Shown one piece after another: positions 51,774-59,696 of a DNA stretch of 64,000 nucleotides; position 1 is the first letter of the stretch, and every line of letters starts with the position of its first letter. This DNA is from DAOTXS01 sp034433515 (GTDB taxonomy: Bacteria > Chloroflexota > Anaerolineae > UBA4142): NCBI GenBank assembly GCA_034433515.1, contig DAOUAL010000027.1, positions 16,265 through 80,264 on the forward strand, read 5' to 3'. A program made the position numbers and the translations under genes. The notes under the pieces were generated by a model. The model did not search any database. It saw nothing but the letters and a program-made list of their open reading frames with translations, and was not told the DNA's origin.

Positions 51774-51845
51774 TCGTTGAATCGTTGGTTCGTTGCATCG
51801 TTGGGTCGTTGAATCGTTGGGTCGTTGAATCGTTAGATCGTTAAA
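51774..51845 (+). repeat. Octamer array, left arm (TCGTTGNN)
   Basis: Nine consecutive 8-base units such as TCGTTGAA, TCGTTGGT, TCGTTGCA, TCGTTGGG. The opposite orientation of the same unit follows at 52233-52280, so the gene between them lies in the loop of a possible long hairpin. Confidence 0.85.
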
Positions 51846-51854
51846 GGAGGGGAG

Positions 51855-52235
51855 ATGGCGACCATCCGACGGTTTGAGGATTTGGAGTGTTGGCAAAAGG
51901 CGCGCAAACTGGCGAATGTGATTTATGATCTGACGGAGCAAGCGTCCTTTGCCCGTGATTTCAAATTACGCGATCAAATCCGTGATGCCGCGGGATCGGT
52001 GATGCACAACATCGCAGAAGGATTCGATGCCGGGTACAATGTAGAGTTTATTCGCTTTTTGAAACTCGCGCGCCGCTCGGCAAGTGAAGTCCAATCACAA
52101 CTCTATCTCGCATTGGATCGCCAGTACATCACCCACCAACAGTTGGAACAGGCATACAACCTTGCTACCGAAGCGAAACAACTCATCAACGCTTTGATCG
52201 CCTACCTCCACAAACATAAATCAACAACCCCATAA
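51855..52235 (+). CDS. Four-helix-bundle protein (23S rRNA IVS-protein/Avd family)
   Basis: The 126-residue, all-helical protein starts ATIRRFEDLECWQKARKLAN and contains LRDQIRDAAGSVMHNIAEGF and FLKLARRSASEVQSQLYLAL, the signature of the S23/IVP family (TIGR02436-like), related to the Avd protein of diversity-generating retroelements. Its molecular role is unknown; relatives are encoded inside 23S rRNA intervening sequences. It has a good GGAGGGG site. It sits between inverted octamer arrays in the gap between two carbamoyltransferase genes, and its stop codon is the first base triplet of the right array. Confidence 0.85.
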   Translation: MATIRRFEDLECWQKARKLANVIYDLTEQASFARDFKLRDQIRDAAGSVMHNIAEGFDAGYNVEFIRFLKLARRSASEVQSQLYLALDRQYITHQQLEQAYNLATEAKQLINALIAYLHKHKSTTP

Positions 52236-52280
52236 CGATCCAACGATCCAACGACGTAACGATGCAACGATTAAACGAAA
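52233..52280 (+). repeat. Octamer array, right arm (NNCAACGA)
   Basis: Six units such as TAACGATC, CAACGATC, CAACGACG, TAACGATG, the complement of the array at 51774-51845. It runs from the stop of the four-helix-bundle gene to the ribosome-binding site of the next gene. Confidence 0.8.
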
Positions 52281-52289
52281 GGAATTAAA

Positions 52290-53270
52290 ATGCAAACCTA
52301 TTTACACGGTCGCGATTTGATCGGCGACCTCGATTTCAGCAAAGAAGAAGTGGAAACCGTCCTCGATGTCGCGTTCGATTTGAAGCGCAAGCGCGCGCTC
52401 AATGAACCGCACGCGATTCTGCGCGACAAGGTGCTGGCGATGCTATTCTTCTTCTCCAGCACGCGCACGCGCGGCTCGTTCGAAGCAGGGATGGCGCAAC
52501 TCGGCGGTCACGCCGCGTTCATCGAATCGCGCACGACGCAAATCGCGCATGGCGACACGCCGAAAGAAATCGGCGAAATCTTTGGACGGTACTTTGACGG
52601 CATCGCGATTCGACACGTGGATTGGGGTATCGGTAACAAGTACATCAGCGAAGTTGCCAAGTACTCGCGCGTGCCCGTGCTGAATATGCAGTGCGAAATC
52701 TATCACCCGTTCCAAATCCTCGCCGACTTGATGACGATCATCGAAAAGAAAGGACGTGACTTGCGCCGCAAAAAGATGGTCGTCTCGTGGGCGTATGCCG
52801 CGTCGTACCAAAAACCGATGTCGGTGCCGCAATCGCTCATCCTGCAAATGCCGCGCTTTGGACTCGATGTGGTGTTGGCGCATCCACCCGAATTCAAACT
52901 GATGCCGGACATTATGGAGCAAGCGCGCGAGCAAGCGCGCAAGTTTGGCACCGGCTTTGAGGTGGTGGACGATATGGATACCGCGTTCAAAGACGCGGAC
53001 ATCATCTACGCCAAGTCGTGGGGCGCGATGGTGCACACGCCAGACGAAAAGCAAGGCGCGGAGATCATCAAGAAATATTCGGCGTGGATCACGGACGAAC
53101 GCCGGATGAAGTTGGCAAAGCCCGACGCGATCTATATGCACCCGCTGCCGGCGGATCGCAACATCGAAGTCACCGATGGCGTGATTGACAGCGCGCAATC
53201 GGTCGTGTACGATGAAGCGGAGAATCGCTTGCACGTGCAAAAGGCCGTGATGGCGTTGACGATGAGTTAA
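52290..53270 (+). CDS. ygeW: YgeW-like knotted carbamoyltransferase
   Basis: The 326-residue protein has the carbamoyl-phosphate loop FSSTRTRGSFEAGM, SRTTQIAHGDTPKEIG, NMQCEIYHPFQILADL, the diagnostic SWAYAASYQKPMSVPQ and MHPLPADRNIEVTDGV. The SWA-x-SY-KP-SVPQ block is typical of the YgeW group encoded in purine-degradation loci. YgeW is thought to use carbamoyl phosphate with a purine-derived acceptor such as 2,3-diaminopropionate derivatives; the substrate here is not proven. A carbamate kinase gene follows. It is the second carbamoyltransferase in the cluster and only distantly similar to the one at 50788. Confidence 0.82.
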   Translation: MQTYLHGRDLIGDLDFSKEEVETVLDVAFDLKRKRALNEPHAILRDKVLAMLFFFSSTRTRGSFEAGMAQLGGHAAFIESRTTQIAHGDTPKEIGEIFGRYFDGIAIRHVDWGIGNKYISEVAKYSRVPVLNMQCEIYHPFQILADLMTIIEKKGRDLRRKKMVVSWAYAASYQKPMSVPQSLILQMPRFGLDVVLAHPPEFKLMPDIMEQAREQARKFGTGFEVVDDMDTAFKDADIIYAKSWGAMVHTPDEKQGAEIIKKYSAWITDERRMKLAKPDAIYMHPLPADRNIEVTDGVIDSAQSVVYDEAENRLHVQKAVMALTMS

Positions 53271-53271
53271 G

Positions 53272-53337
53272 ATCGTTGGTTCGTTACATCGTTACATCGT
53301 TGCATCGTTGGGCGATGCAACGAACCAACGATCCAAC
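53272..53337. repeat. Facing octamer arrays without ORF
   Basis: The left arm (ATCGTTGGTTCGTT, then TCGTTGCATCG) meets its complement (CGATGCAACGAACCAACGAT) with only a few loop bases. It fills the gap between the carbamoyltransferase and carbamate kinase genes. Confidence 0.8.
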
Positions 53338-53360
53338 AATGCGACTAAGAGGAAATGCAA

Positions 53361-54368
53361 ATGCCCACGAAGAAAAGAATCATCAAGAAAACTAAACCAA
53401 CGACGAAGAGAACGGCGAAACGCAAACTCGCGGTCGTGGCGATTGGAGGCAATTCGCTCATCAAAGACCCCAGCCGTCAAACAGTCGAAGATCAAGAAGA
53501 AGCACTGCGCGAAACGGCGCATCACATCGCGGATATGATCGAAGCCGGCTGGGATGTGGCAATTGGACACGGGAACGGACCGCAAGTCGGTTTTGTGTTG
53601 CGTCGTTCCGAAATTGCACACAAAGTCGAAGGGATGCACGAAGTTCCGCTCGATGTGTGCGGCGCGGATACGCAAGGTGCCATCGGCTATGAATTGCAAC
53701 AAGCGTTGCAAAACGAGTTGTATCATCGCGGCATCAAGAAAAATGTTGCCACGATCATCACCCAAGTGTTAGTTGATCAAAATGATCCCGCGTTCAAAAA
53801 TCCCACCAAACCCATCGGTGGATTCATGGACGAAGCGGAAGCGACGCGCCGCAAGAATGAGATGGGCTGGAGTGTGATTGAAGATGCCGGACGTGGTTGG
53901 CGCCGCGTGGTCCCCTCGCCGATGCCCAAAGAAATCGTCGAGATCGAAACGGTCGAGACGTTGATCAAGAAAGGTATTGTCGTCATCACCGTAGGCGGTG
54001 GTGGCATCCCGGTCATGGACGTTGGCAACGGCGAGTATCGCGGCACCGCCGCCGTGATTGACAAGGATTTTGCGTCGTCCTTGCTCGCGCGCGAAATCAA
54101 AGCCGATTTGTTTTTGATCGCGACCGCAGTCGAAAAAGTCGCGATCAATTTCGGCAAACCGAATCAGCAATGGCTCGACAAGATGACGCTTGCGGAAGCG
54201 AAACAATATCTTGCCGAAGGGACGCACTTTGCCAAAGGTTCGATGGCGCCCAAGATTCAGGCGATCATTTGGTTCTTGGAAGCCGGCGGCAAACACGCGA
54301 TCATCACAAATCCGGAAAACATCGGGCGCGCGTTGCGCGGAGAGACGGGGACGCATATTGTTGCATAG
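53361..54368 (+). CDS. arcC: Carbamate kinase
   Basis: Carbamate kinase converts carbamoyl phosphate and ADP to ATP, CO2 and ammonia, the energy-yielding last step of purine or arginine breakdown. The 335-residue protein shows VVAIGGNSLIKDP, IGHGNGPQVGFVL, VSPMPKEIVE-like loop, VVITVGGGGIPV, GTAAVIDKDFASSLLA and FAKGSMAPKIQA. Before the core lies a Lys/Arg/Thr-rich extension of about 22 residues (PTKKRIIKKTKPTTKRTAKR) that typical ArcC lacks. I take the ATG at 53361 because AAGAGG is 8 bases upstream; an ATG 6 bases earlier is also possible. Confidence 0.93.
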   Translation: MPTKKRIIKKTKPTTKRTAKRKLAVVAIGGNSLIKDPSRQTVEDQEEALRETAHHIADMIEAGWDVAIGHGNGPQVGFVLRRSEIAHKVEGMHEVPLDVCGADTQGAIGYELQQALQNELYHRGIKKNVATIITQVLVDQNDPAFKNPTKPIGGFMDEAEATRRKNEMGWSVIEDAGRGWRRVVPSPMPKEIVEIETVETLIKKGIVVITVGGGGIPVMDVGNGEYRGTAAVIDKDFASSLLAREIKADLFLIATAVEKVAINFGKPNQQWLDKMTLAEAKQYLAEGTHFAKGSMAPKIQAIIWFLEAGGKHAIITNPENIGRALRGETGTHIVA

Positions 54369-54486
54369 TTGGTTCGTTGGTTCGTTGCATCGTTGGTTCG
54401 TTGTATCGTTGAAGCAACGATGCAACGATGTAACGACGCAACGATCAAACGATGCAACGATATAACGAACAAACGATGAAACGACG
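54368..54486. repeat. Facing octamer arrays without ORF, longest example
   Basis: TCGTTGNN-type units (54368-54411) meet NNCAACGA-type units (54414-54486). It begins at the carbamate kinase stop and ends at the ribosome-binding site of the threonine-synthase-like gene. The whole can fold into one long imperfect hairpin. Confidence 0.8.
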
Positions 54487-54494
54487 GAGCCACG

Positions 54495-55751
54495 ATGACC
54501 TATCATTTGAAATGTACCCTCTGCGGTGATGAACTCGATCCGCGCACCACACGCTACGTTTGCCCCAAGCACGGCGATGAGGGCATCCTCGATACGATTC
54601 TCGATTACAAAGCGATTGCCGCGCGCACCTCGCCGCGAAAAATTTCCGACTCGCGCGATTTTTCGATCTGGCGATACGCGGACTTGCTGCCGATTGACGA
54701 CGCGGCAAAATTCGCGCCGCCGCTTCAGGTTGGCTGGACGCCGCTGTATCGCTCGACCACGCTAGGCGCGCAACTCGGTTTGAGCCATTTGTTTTTCAAA
54801 GACGATGGGCGCAATCCAACGGCATCGTTCAAAGATCGCGCGAGCGCGTTCGTCGTCGCCAAAGCGCGCGAACTCGGCGTCGAAATCATCACGACCGCCA
54901 GCACTGGTAACGCCGGCGCCGCGCTGGCAGGAATGTCCGCCGCGGCGAAAATGCCGGCGGTGATTTTTGTTCCGCAAACTGCGCCGCCCGCCAAAATCGC
55001 GCAACTGCTTATCTTTGGCGCGCGCGTGATGTTGGTGAAAGGCAATTACGATCAAGCCGTCGCCTTGTGCCTTGCCGCGTCGAAAGAATTTGGCTGGTAC
55101 TGCCGCAACACGGCGTACAATCCATACACGGTTGAGGGGAAAAAGACGGCGGCGTTGGAGATTTGTGAGCAGTTGACGGAGGACGAAAGACGAAGGACGA
55201 AGGTCTGGTCTGCACCCGACAGCATCTTTGTTTCCGTCGGCGATGGCAACATCATCAGCGGTTTGTGGAAAGGTCTGCGCGATTTGCTCGCGCTGGGTTG
55301 GATCGAAAAAATGCCGAAACTGTTCGGCGTTCAAGCCGAGGGTTCTGCCGCGTGTTACAAGGCGTGGAAAGCCGGCACGGAAAAGATCACGCCGGTCAAT
55401 GCTGTCACAGTCGCCGATTCGATCAGCGCGGACGTTCCGCTCGATGGCGTGCGCGCGGTGCGCGCGGTGCGCGAAACCGGCGGCGCGTACCTCGCGGTCA
55501 GCGACGATGAAATTCTCGCGGCGATTCCCGAACTGGCGCGCGGCGAAGCAATCTTTGTCGAACCTGCCGCGTCGGCGGCATATGCCGGTTTGAAAAAAGC
55601 CGTTGCGCAAGGTCTCGTGAAATCGGATGAGCATATCGTTGTGATGCTCACGGGCAATGGGTTGAAAGACATTGCGAGCGCGATGAAAGTTGCCGGCGCT
55701 GGCACGGTGATTGAACCGACGTTGGAGGCGGTGCGGAGGGCGATTGGGTGA
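54495..55751 (+). CDS. thrC: Threonine synthase-like PLP enzyme
   Basis: The 418-residue fold-type II PLP enzyme has an N-terminal zinc-ribbon (C7, C10, C23, H26), the PLP lysine K113 in NPTASFKDRAS, the phosphate loop TASTGNAGAA and GNGLKD near the end. This architecture is that of class II-like threonine synthases. In a purine cluster, which often encodes a 2,3-diaminopropionate ammonia-lyase, it may act on a related amino acid, so the name is provisional. At 55183-55205 a 7-base repeat (GGACGAA) is inserted in frame, giving DERRRTK. The last codons run into a TGATTGGG array. Confidence 0.82.
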   Translation: MTYHLKCTLCGDELDPRTTRYVCPKHGDEGILDTILDYKAIAARTSPRKISDSRDFSIWRYADLLPIDDAAKFAPPLQVGWTPLYRSTTLGAQLGLSHLFFKDDGRNPTASFKDRASAFVVAKARELGVEIITTASTGNAGAALAGMSAAAKMPAVIFVPQTAPPAKIAQLLIFGARVMLVKGNYDQAVALCLAASKEFGWYCRNTAYNPYTVEGKKTAALEICEQLTEDERRRTKVWSAPDSIFVSVGDGNIISGLWKGLRDLLALGWIEKMPKLFGVQAEGSAACYKAWKAGTEKITPVNAVTVADSISADVPLDGVRAVRAVRETGGAYLAVSDDEILAAIPELARGEAIFVEPAASAAYAGLKKAVAQGLVKSDEHIVVMLTGNGLKDIASAMKVAGAGTVIEPTLEAVRRAIG

Positions 55752-55786
55752 TTAGGTGATTGGGGGATTGGGTGATTGGGAGAGGG
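55743..55786 (+). repeat. Octamer array of TGATTGGG type, one-sided
   Basis: Five 8-base units (CGATTGGG, TGATTAGG, TGATTGGG, GGATTGGG, TGATTGGG). It overlaps the stop of the threonine-synthase-like gene. No facing arm is found here, but the same unit flanks the four-helix-bundle gene at 61906. Confidence 0.65.
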
Positions 55787-55812
55787 GGAGCGCGGGAGAG
55801 AGGAACACAAGG

Positions 55813-55845
55813 AGAATCCCGTCCTTTGCGGGAGAACGGGATTCT
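55813..55845. terminator. Hairpin between convergent genes
   Basis: AGAATCCCGT and ACGGGATTCT form a 10-base perfect stem between the plus-strand PLP gene and the minus-strand MNT gene. An A/T-rich tract follows on the plus strand. Confidence 0.55.
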
Positions 55846-55850
55846 GAAAA

Positions 55851-56237
55851 TTATTTTCGTTTGGCGCGTCGGATTGGTTTGCGTTTTGTCGCACGGCGTT
55901 TGGCATTGCCCGTGAGAGGAATCCCGGCAGACTTGATTTCCCAAACAAGCGGATTCTCGTCGCGGAAATCTTTTGGCAGGAAGGGAATAACTTCCATCCG
56001 TGCATCAATTCCGTCAGCAATCCGTGTTAGGCGACAATAATCGTCCAGCCAATCGCCGCTCAAGTCTTTCGAGATAATGGCAATGTCAATGTCGCTGTCA
56101 CGCCGCGCGTGACCTTTGGCGTATGAGCCATAGAGATACGCACGCTCCACGTGCAGTCCCTTGGCTTGCAGCGCGGCAACGAATCGGTTAGATTTTCTCA
56201 ATACAATTTGGTTTACTTGAGATGTGATGCGATCCAT
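55851..56237 (-). CDS. MNT-domain nucleotidyltransferase (antitoxin-like)
   Basis: The 128-residue protein has the GSX10DXD motif (LYGSYAKGHARRDSDIDIAI) and a very basic C-terminus (KRRATKRKPIRRAKRK). It overlaps the upstream HEPN gene by 25 bases. The pair is a minimal MNT/HEPN toxin-antitoxin module in the reverse gene order of the two at 25-28 kb, and opposite in strand to the purine genes around it. Confidence 0.8.
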   Translation of the reverse strand: MDRITSQVNQIVLRKSNRFVAALQAKGLHVERAYLYGSYAKGHARRDSDIDIAIISKDLSGDWLDDYCRLTRIADGIDARMEVIPFLPKDFRDENPLVWEIKSAGIPLTGNAKRRATKRKPIRRAKRK

Positions 56238-56617
56238 TTGCCCATCCTGCGGATTTCTTGCAACTCGGCTTGGGTGAATTTGCGGTCGAACCGTTTGTAT
56301 AACAAAAGACGTTGATCGGGATAGCGCGTGGTGATATTATAAGCCGTAAAACGAGTCAGTAAATCGTGTTGTGTTTCCGTGAGTTCTAACCCGGCTTTCA
56401 GCGCAAGCGTGTATAGTTTGTGTCCGAACGGCGCATCTTTGTGCGTGCGATGCACGATCAATGCTTTGAGCAATGCCTCAAGGTAAAGATGCCCAAAGAA
56501 AAGCGCGTGCATATAACGTTGCTTTTCAAAAAGCGAATTGGCGGTTTTCAAGTTGTCCGCCGCCAGTGTCTTCCAATATCTGATTTGCGTATGGATATCT
56601 GCGTGAGTTTCTGACAT
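56213..56617 (-). CDS. HEPN-domain protein (toxin-like)
   Basis: The 134-residue helical protein reads RYWKTLAADNLKTANSLFEK, LYLEALLKALIVHR and HKLYTLALKAGLEL, matching HEPN proteins paired with MNT nucleotidyltransferases. The strict RX4-6H RNase motif is not obvious, so it may belong to the non-catalytic HEPN branch. It precedes and overlaps the MNT gene. The stretch 56618-56879 upstream holds a palindrome but no gene. Confidence 0.72.
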   Translation of the reverse strand: MSETHADIHTQIRYWKTLAADNLKTANSLFEKQRYMHALFFGHLYLEALLKALIVHRTHKDAPFGHKLYTLALKAGLELTETQHDLLTRFTAYNITTRYPDQRLLLYKRFDRKFTQAELQEIRRMGKWIASHLK

Positions 56618-56730
56618 TTGGCGCTTGTTGGCTTTCCGAGTATGATTATAGCATAGCCACTGTAGCTTGGCAAACGATTTTGTCCTCTGGAGTGGGCATC
56701 ACGTTTTTGGATTTCGCCGCGCGTGGGGCG

Positions 56731-56764
56731 AGACCTGTCAGGTTTCCAGAAACCTGACAGGTCT
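56731..56764. repeat. Perfect 15-base inverted repeat
   Basis: AGACCTGTCAGGTTT and its exact complement AAACCTGACAGGTCT enclose CCAG. This palindrome type is dispersed in many bacterial genomes. It is not next to a T-run, so termination is unlikely. Confidence 0.7.
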
Positions 56765-56879
56765 GATTCCCAAGCACCCAAAATTTTGATGCACACGCCG
56801 TCCTCTGATGGAGCAGGACTATGTTTGGCTTACAACCACAAGATTTGCTCATCATTCTGATCGTTGCGCTAGGGTTTAC

Positions 56880-57530
56880 TCAACGGTGTCTGGGTTTGGG
56901 AACTAGCGCGCGCGTCTGATTCGGCATCACTCTGCTGCCGAATCGCGGGGCGAGTGTTTGCGCACGCGTTTGGACATAGTTGGGAAAGCGCTGCGCGTAC
57001 TCCAGGAACTTGGCGTGTGACAGCGCGGCAAGATCGAGCGTATCGAGATCGCAGGTTGCCTTGCCGCGTGTGATGAGATACAATTCGTCCAGCAACGCCT
57101 TTTCGGGTTCGGCGATATACACCCCTTGCTCCAGCGTGTAGCCAAAAAAGAGTCTGGTGTGCAGTTGGCGAAATTCAACCGGTGTCTCGCCAAGGTGCAT
57201 CCGTTTGGAACGTTTTGTCGTCGCAAAGGTCAGACTGTAGGGTATCTGGCTCAAGATGCCATAGCGCGCGAGTGCCGATTCGAACGACAGATACGAGGGC
57301 GCATACAGCGCGTTCGCGATTTTCAGCGCCTCCGCCGTGCTGAACATTCCGCGATACATGCCGCGTCGCAGTCGCACGAGGATGCCCTGTTTCACTAAAC
57401 GATGCAGAACCACGTAGAGCGATGGTCGTGCCACCCCAAGAATTTTCTCAAGATCGGCCAGATTGAGCGACGGCTTGGGGAGTTCGTCGAGAAATTGGAG
57501 CAATTGGAGGTCGCGTCGTCTTCTTACCAT
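56880..57530 (-). CDS. AbiEi-type antitoxin/transcription factor
   Basis: The 216-residue protein has an N-terminal winged helix (LNLADLEKILGVARPSLYVV then LVKQGILVRLRRGMYR) and a C-terminal AbiEi domain (LSFESALARYGILSQIPYSL, EPEKALLDELYLI). AbiEi proteins repress their own operon and neutralise AbiEii. It overlaps the AbiEii gene by 7 bases, as second gene, whereas in many AbiE loci the antitoxin is first. A palindromic operator lies before the operon at 58209. Confidence 0.82.
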   Translation of the reverse strand: MVRRRRDLQLLQFLDELPKPSLNLADLEKILGVARPSLYVVLHRLVKQGILVRLRRGMYRGMFSTAEALKIANALYAPSYLSFESALARYGILSQIPYSLTFATTKRSKRMHLGETPVEFRQLHTRLFFGYTLEQGVYIAEPEKALLDELYLITRGKATCDLDTLDLAALSHAKFLEYAQRFPNYVQTRAQTLAPRFGSRVMPNQTRALVPKPRHR

Positions 57531-58192
57531 TGGTCAATCACTCCCCAGTGATGGTGCGGAAGATATTTGCGCAGTTCACTTTTCAATGTTTTACGATTGA
57601 CACCGGTGAGATCAGGTTCGAACGCGCGCTTGAGTTTCTGCGCGATGAACCACAGATCGTACAGATCGCGTGGCTCACGGCGGTTAGTGAAAGCAATGTG
57701 CTTGTCCTGCCACAACCGTTCGAGTGTGGCGACCTGAGCCAAGACGGTGATATTCGTCACCTCACTGGTCAGCAAGCGCAGGGCGTAATCCGCGCCACGC
57801 GACCACGTTTGGGGGCGCGTTGAGATTTCAACCTTGATGGAGAACGACTGCGCGAGGTACGGCTCTTTGGCACGATACATCGCAAACAGGGTAAAGCGTT
57901 TACCCAGCGCCTCGACCAACGTCACCGAGGAGAGTGTCCCCGCGCACGCTTGCGCGATCTGGCGAAACTCACGCGCCGGAATCGGGGCGAGGGCAGAGAA
58001 ATCCAAGTCGTCCGAAAAGCGTGGCGAGCCGTACGCGAGACGTAGCGCCGTGCCACCTCGGAAGATGAGACGATTACCGAGCGCGCTTTCCAGCAACCCA
58101 CGCAGGATCAGCAATTCGTACTCTTCACGCACAACCTGTTCGAGTGAGATTTGCAGACGGCGCGCGAGTTGCTGGGCTAAAACAGCATCCAT
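57524..58192 (-). CDS. AbiEii-type nucleotidyltransferase toxin
   Basis: The 222-residue protein carries LIFRGGTALRLAYGSPRFSDDLDFSA, with the GGTAL and DLDF motifs of AbiEii nucleotidyltransferases, and the later block IAFTNRREPRDLYDLWFI. AbiEii toxins modify tRNA or related targets with nucleotides and stop growth. All visible motifs are intact. The ATG at 58192 lies 17 bases downstream of the palindromic operator. Confidence 0.85.
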   Translation of the reverse strand: MDAVLAQQLARRLQISLEQVVREEYELLILRGLLESALGNRLIFRGGTALRLAYGSPRFSDDLDFSALAPIPAREFRQIAQACAGTLSSVTLVEALGKRFTLFAMYRAKEPYLAQSFSIKVEISTRPQTWSRGADYALRLLTSEVTNITVLAQVATLERLWQDKHIAFTNRREPRDLYDLWFIAQKLKRAFEPDLTGVNRKTLKSELRKYLPHHHWGVIDQW

Positions 58193-58208
58193 TTTGATTG
58201 TTCCTACA

Positions 58209-58265
58209 AACTTTACAATATTGTCAAGTTAGTGTGAATTATACCCATTCGGGTGAATCTGTCAA
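58209..58265 (-). promoter_or_regulatory. Promoter and operator of the AbiE operon
   Basis: On the minus strand TTGACA (58265-58260) and TATAAT (58243-58238) are 16 bases apart. Just downstream, 58209-58230 is a near-perfect palindrome with outer arms AACTT/AAGTT and core ACAATATTGT. AbiEi is the obvious candidate to bind it. Confidence 0.6.
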
Positions 58266-58274
58266 GGAGTAACT

Positions 58275-59654
58275 ATGTCCAACCTCATTCTCGGTCCCAC
58301 GTTCGAAGAAATGCTTCATCCCGACAAAATCGCGCCGGCGATTCGCCAGCGCGCGTTGGCGATGAAGACGCAAGACCCGCTCGATCCGATCAACCTCTTC
58401 AACATCACTTGGCGCGATGGCAACAACAACATCTATTACCACGTGATGCCCAAAGAGTTGACCGGCGTGGACGCGAACATCGTCGTCCTCTACGGCAAAG
58501 ATTTTCCGAGCGGCTCGCACAAAGTCGGCGCGGCGTACTCCGTGCTGATCGAAAAGCAAATGTTCGGCGAAGTGGACCCCAGCATCCACACACTCGTCTG
58601 GCCCTCGACCGGCAATTACGGCATCGGCGGCGCGTGGGTCGGCTGCCGAATGAACTTTGACAGCATCGTCGTTCTGCCAGCGGAGATGAGCAAAGAGCGC
58701 TTTCAACAAATCGAATCGTACGGCGCGCGCATCATCAAGACGCCGGGCTCGGAATCGAATGTGAAAGAAATCTACGACGAGACGCATCGCCTGCGCCAAG
58801 ACCCCAAGGTGCGCATCCTCAACCAATTCGAAGTGATGGGCAACTATCGCTTTCACTATTACGTCACTGGTGGTACGATTGTCGAACTTGCCGCGCAACT
58901 GCACGCGCAAGGCATCGGCAACGGCAAGATCGCCGCGTACGTTTCGGCGATGGGCAGCGCGGGTACGATCGCGGCAGGCGATCGGTTGAAGCAAGTGTGG
59001 CACGATCACAAAATCGTCGGACTCGAACCGATTCAATGCCCTACGCTTTACAACAACGGCTACGGCTCGCACGACATTCAAGGCATCGGCGACAAGCATG
59101 TAACGTGGATTCACAACGTGATGAATATGGACGCGCTGATGTGCATTGACGACATCGAGTGCAAAAAAGGTTTGCAGTTGCTCACCGAAGAAGCCGGGTG
59201 GAATGTGCTTATCAAACGCTTTGGCGTGCCGGAAGCATCGGTGAAAAAGATGGCGACGATCTTTGGAATCAGCGGCGTGTGCAATGTGCTGGGCGCGATC
59301 AAGACCGCCAAGTTTTACGGTTTTGGCAAGGATGATGTCATCGTTACAATTTGCACCGACGCGATTGATCGCTATCACTCGGTGATGGCGGATATGACCG
59401 CGCGCTTTGGCAAGATGGACGAGGCGGAAGCGACCGCGCGCGCTCACATCTTTTGCGATCAAAAACTCGATTGGATTCGCGAAGGCACACGCGACACGCG
59501 GCGCCAGTGGCACAATCTCAAATATTTCAGCTGGGTGGAACAGCAGGGAAAAACGGTGGAAGAACTGAATGCCCAACTTTCTCAAGCGTGGTGGGAAAAA
59601 GAACAAGCCCAAGTGGCTGAGATTGACAAAGCATTATTGGCAGCTCGGAAATAG
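58275..59654 (+). CDS. Fold-type II PLP enzyme of the purine cluster
   Basis: The 459-residue protein has a PLP lysine K83 in SGSHKVGAAYSV, the phosphate-binding loop PSTGNYGIGG and a C-terminal ICTDAIDRYHSVM. It is in the cysteine synthase/threonine dehydratase fold, but no single named enzyme fits. Similar proteins accompany ygeW and ssnA in other purine loci, where a 2,3-diaminopropionate ammonia-lyase (YgeX) usually occurs. It may fill that role. The ATG at 58275 follows AAGGAG. Its promoter region is shared back-to-back with the AbiE operon. Confidence 0.75.
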   Translation: MSNLILGPTFEEMLHPDKIAPAIRQRALAMKTQDPLDPINLFNITWRDGNNNIYYHVMPKELTGVDANIVVLYGKDFPSGSHKVGAAYSVLIEKQMFGEVDPSIHTLVWPSTGNYGIGGAWVGCRMNFDSIVVLPAEMSKERFQQIESYGARIIKTPGSESNVKEIYDETHRLRQDPKVRILNQFEVMGNYRFHYYVTGGTIVELAAQLHAQGIGNGKIAAYVSAMGSAGTIAAGDRLKQVWHDHKIVGLEPIQCPTLYNNGYGSHDIQGIGDKHVTWIHNVMNMDALMCIDDIECKKGLQLLTEEAGWNVLIKRFGVPEASVKKMATIFGISGVCNVLGAIKTAKFYGFGKDDVIVTICTDAIDRYHSVMADMTARFGKMDEAEATARAHIFCDQKLDWIREGTRDTRRQWHNLKYFSWVEQQGKTVEELNAQLSQAWWEKEQAQVAEIDKALLAARK

Positions 59655-59696
59655 TTCCAATAGATGGTTAGCTCGTTATGACCACTGGAGCAGGAC

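Noticed and set aside
51774..51845. Possible CRISPR array
   Set aside because: Units are 8 bases with no unique spacers, and no cas genes are near. The arrays are simple degenerate tandem repeats.
56548..56855. Small ORFs upstream of the HEPN gene
   Set aside because: They span a perfect palindrome and lack ribosome-binding sites. They look like chance frames.
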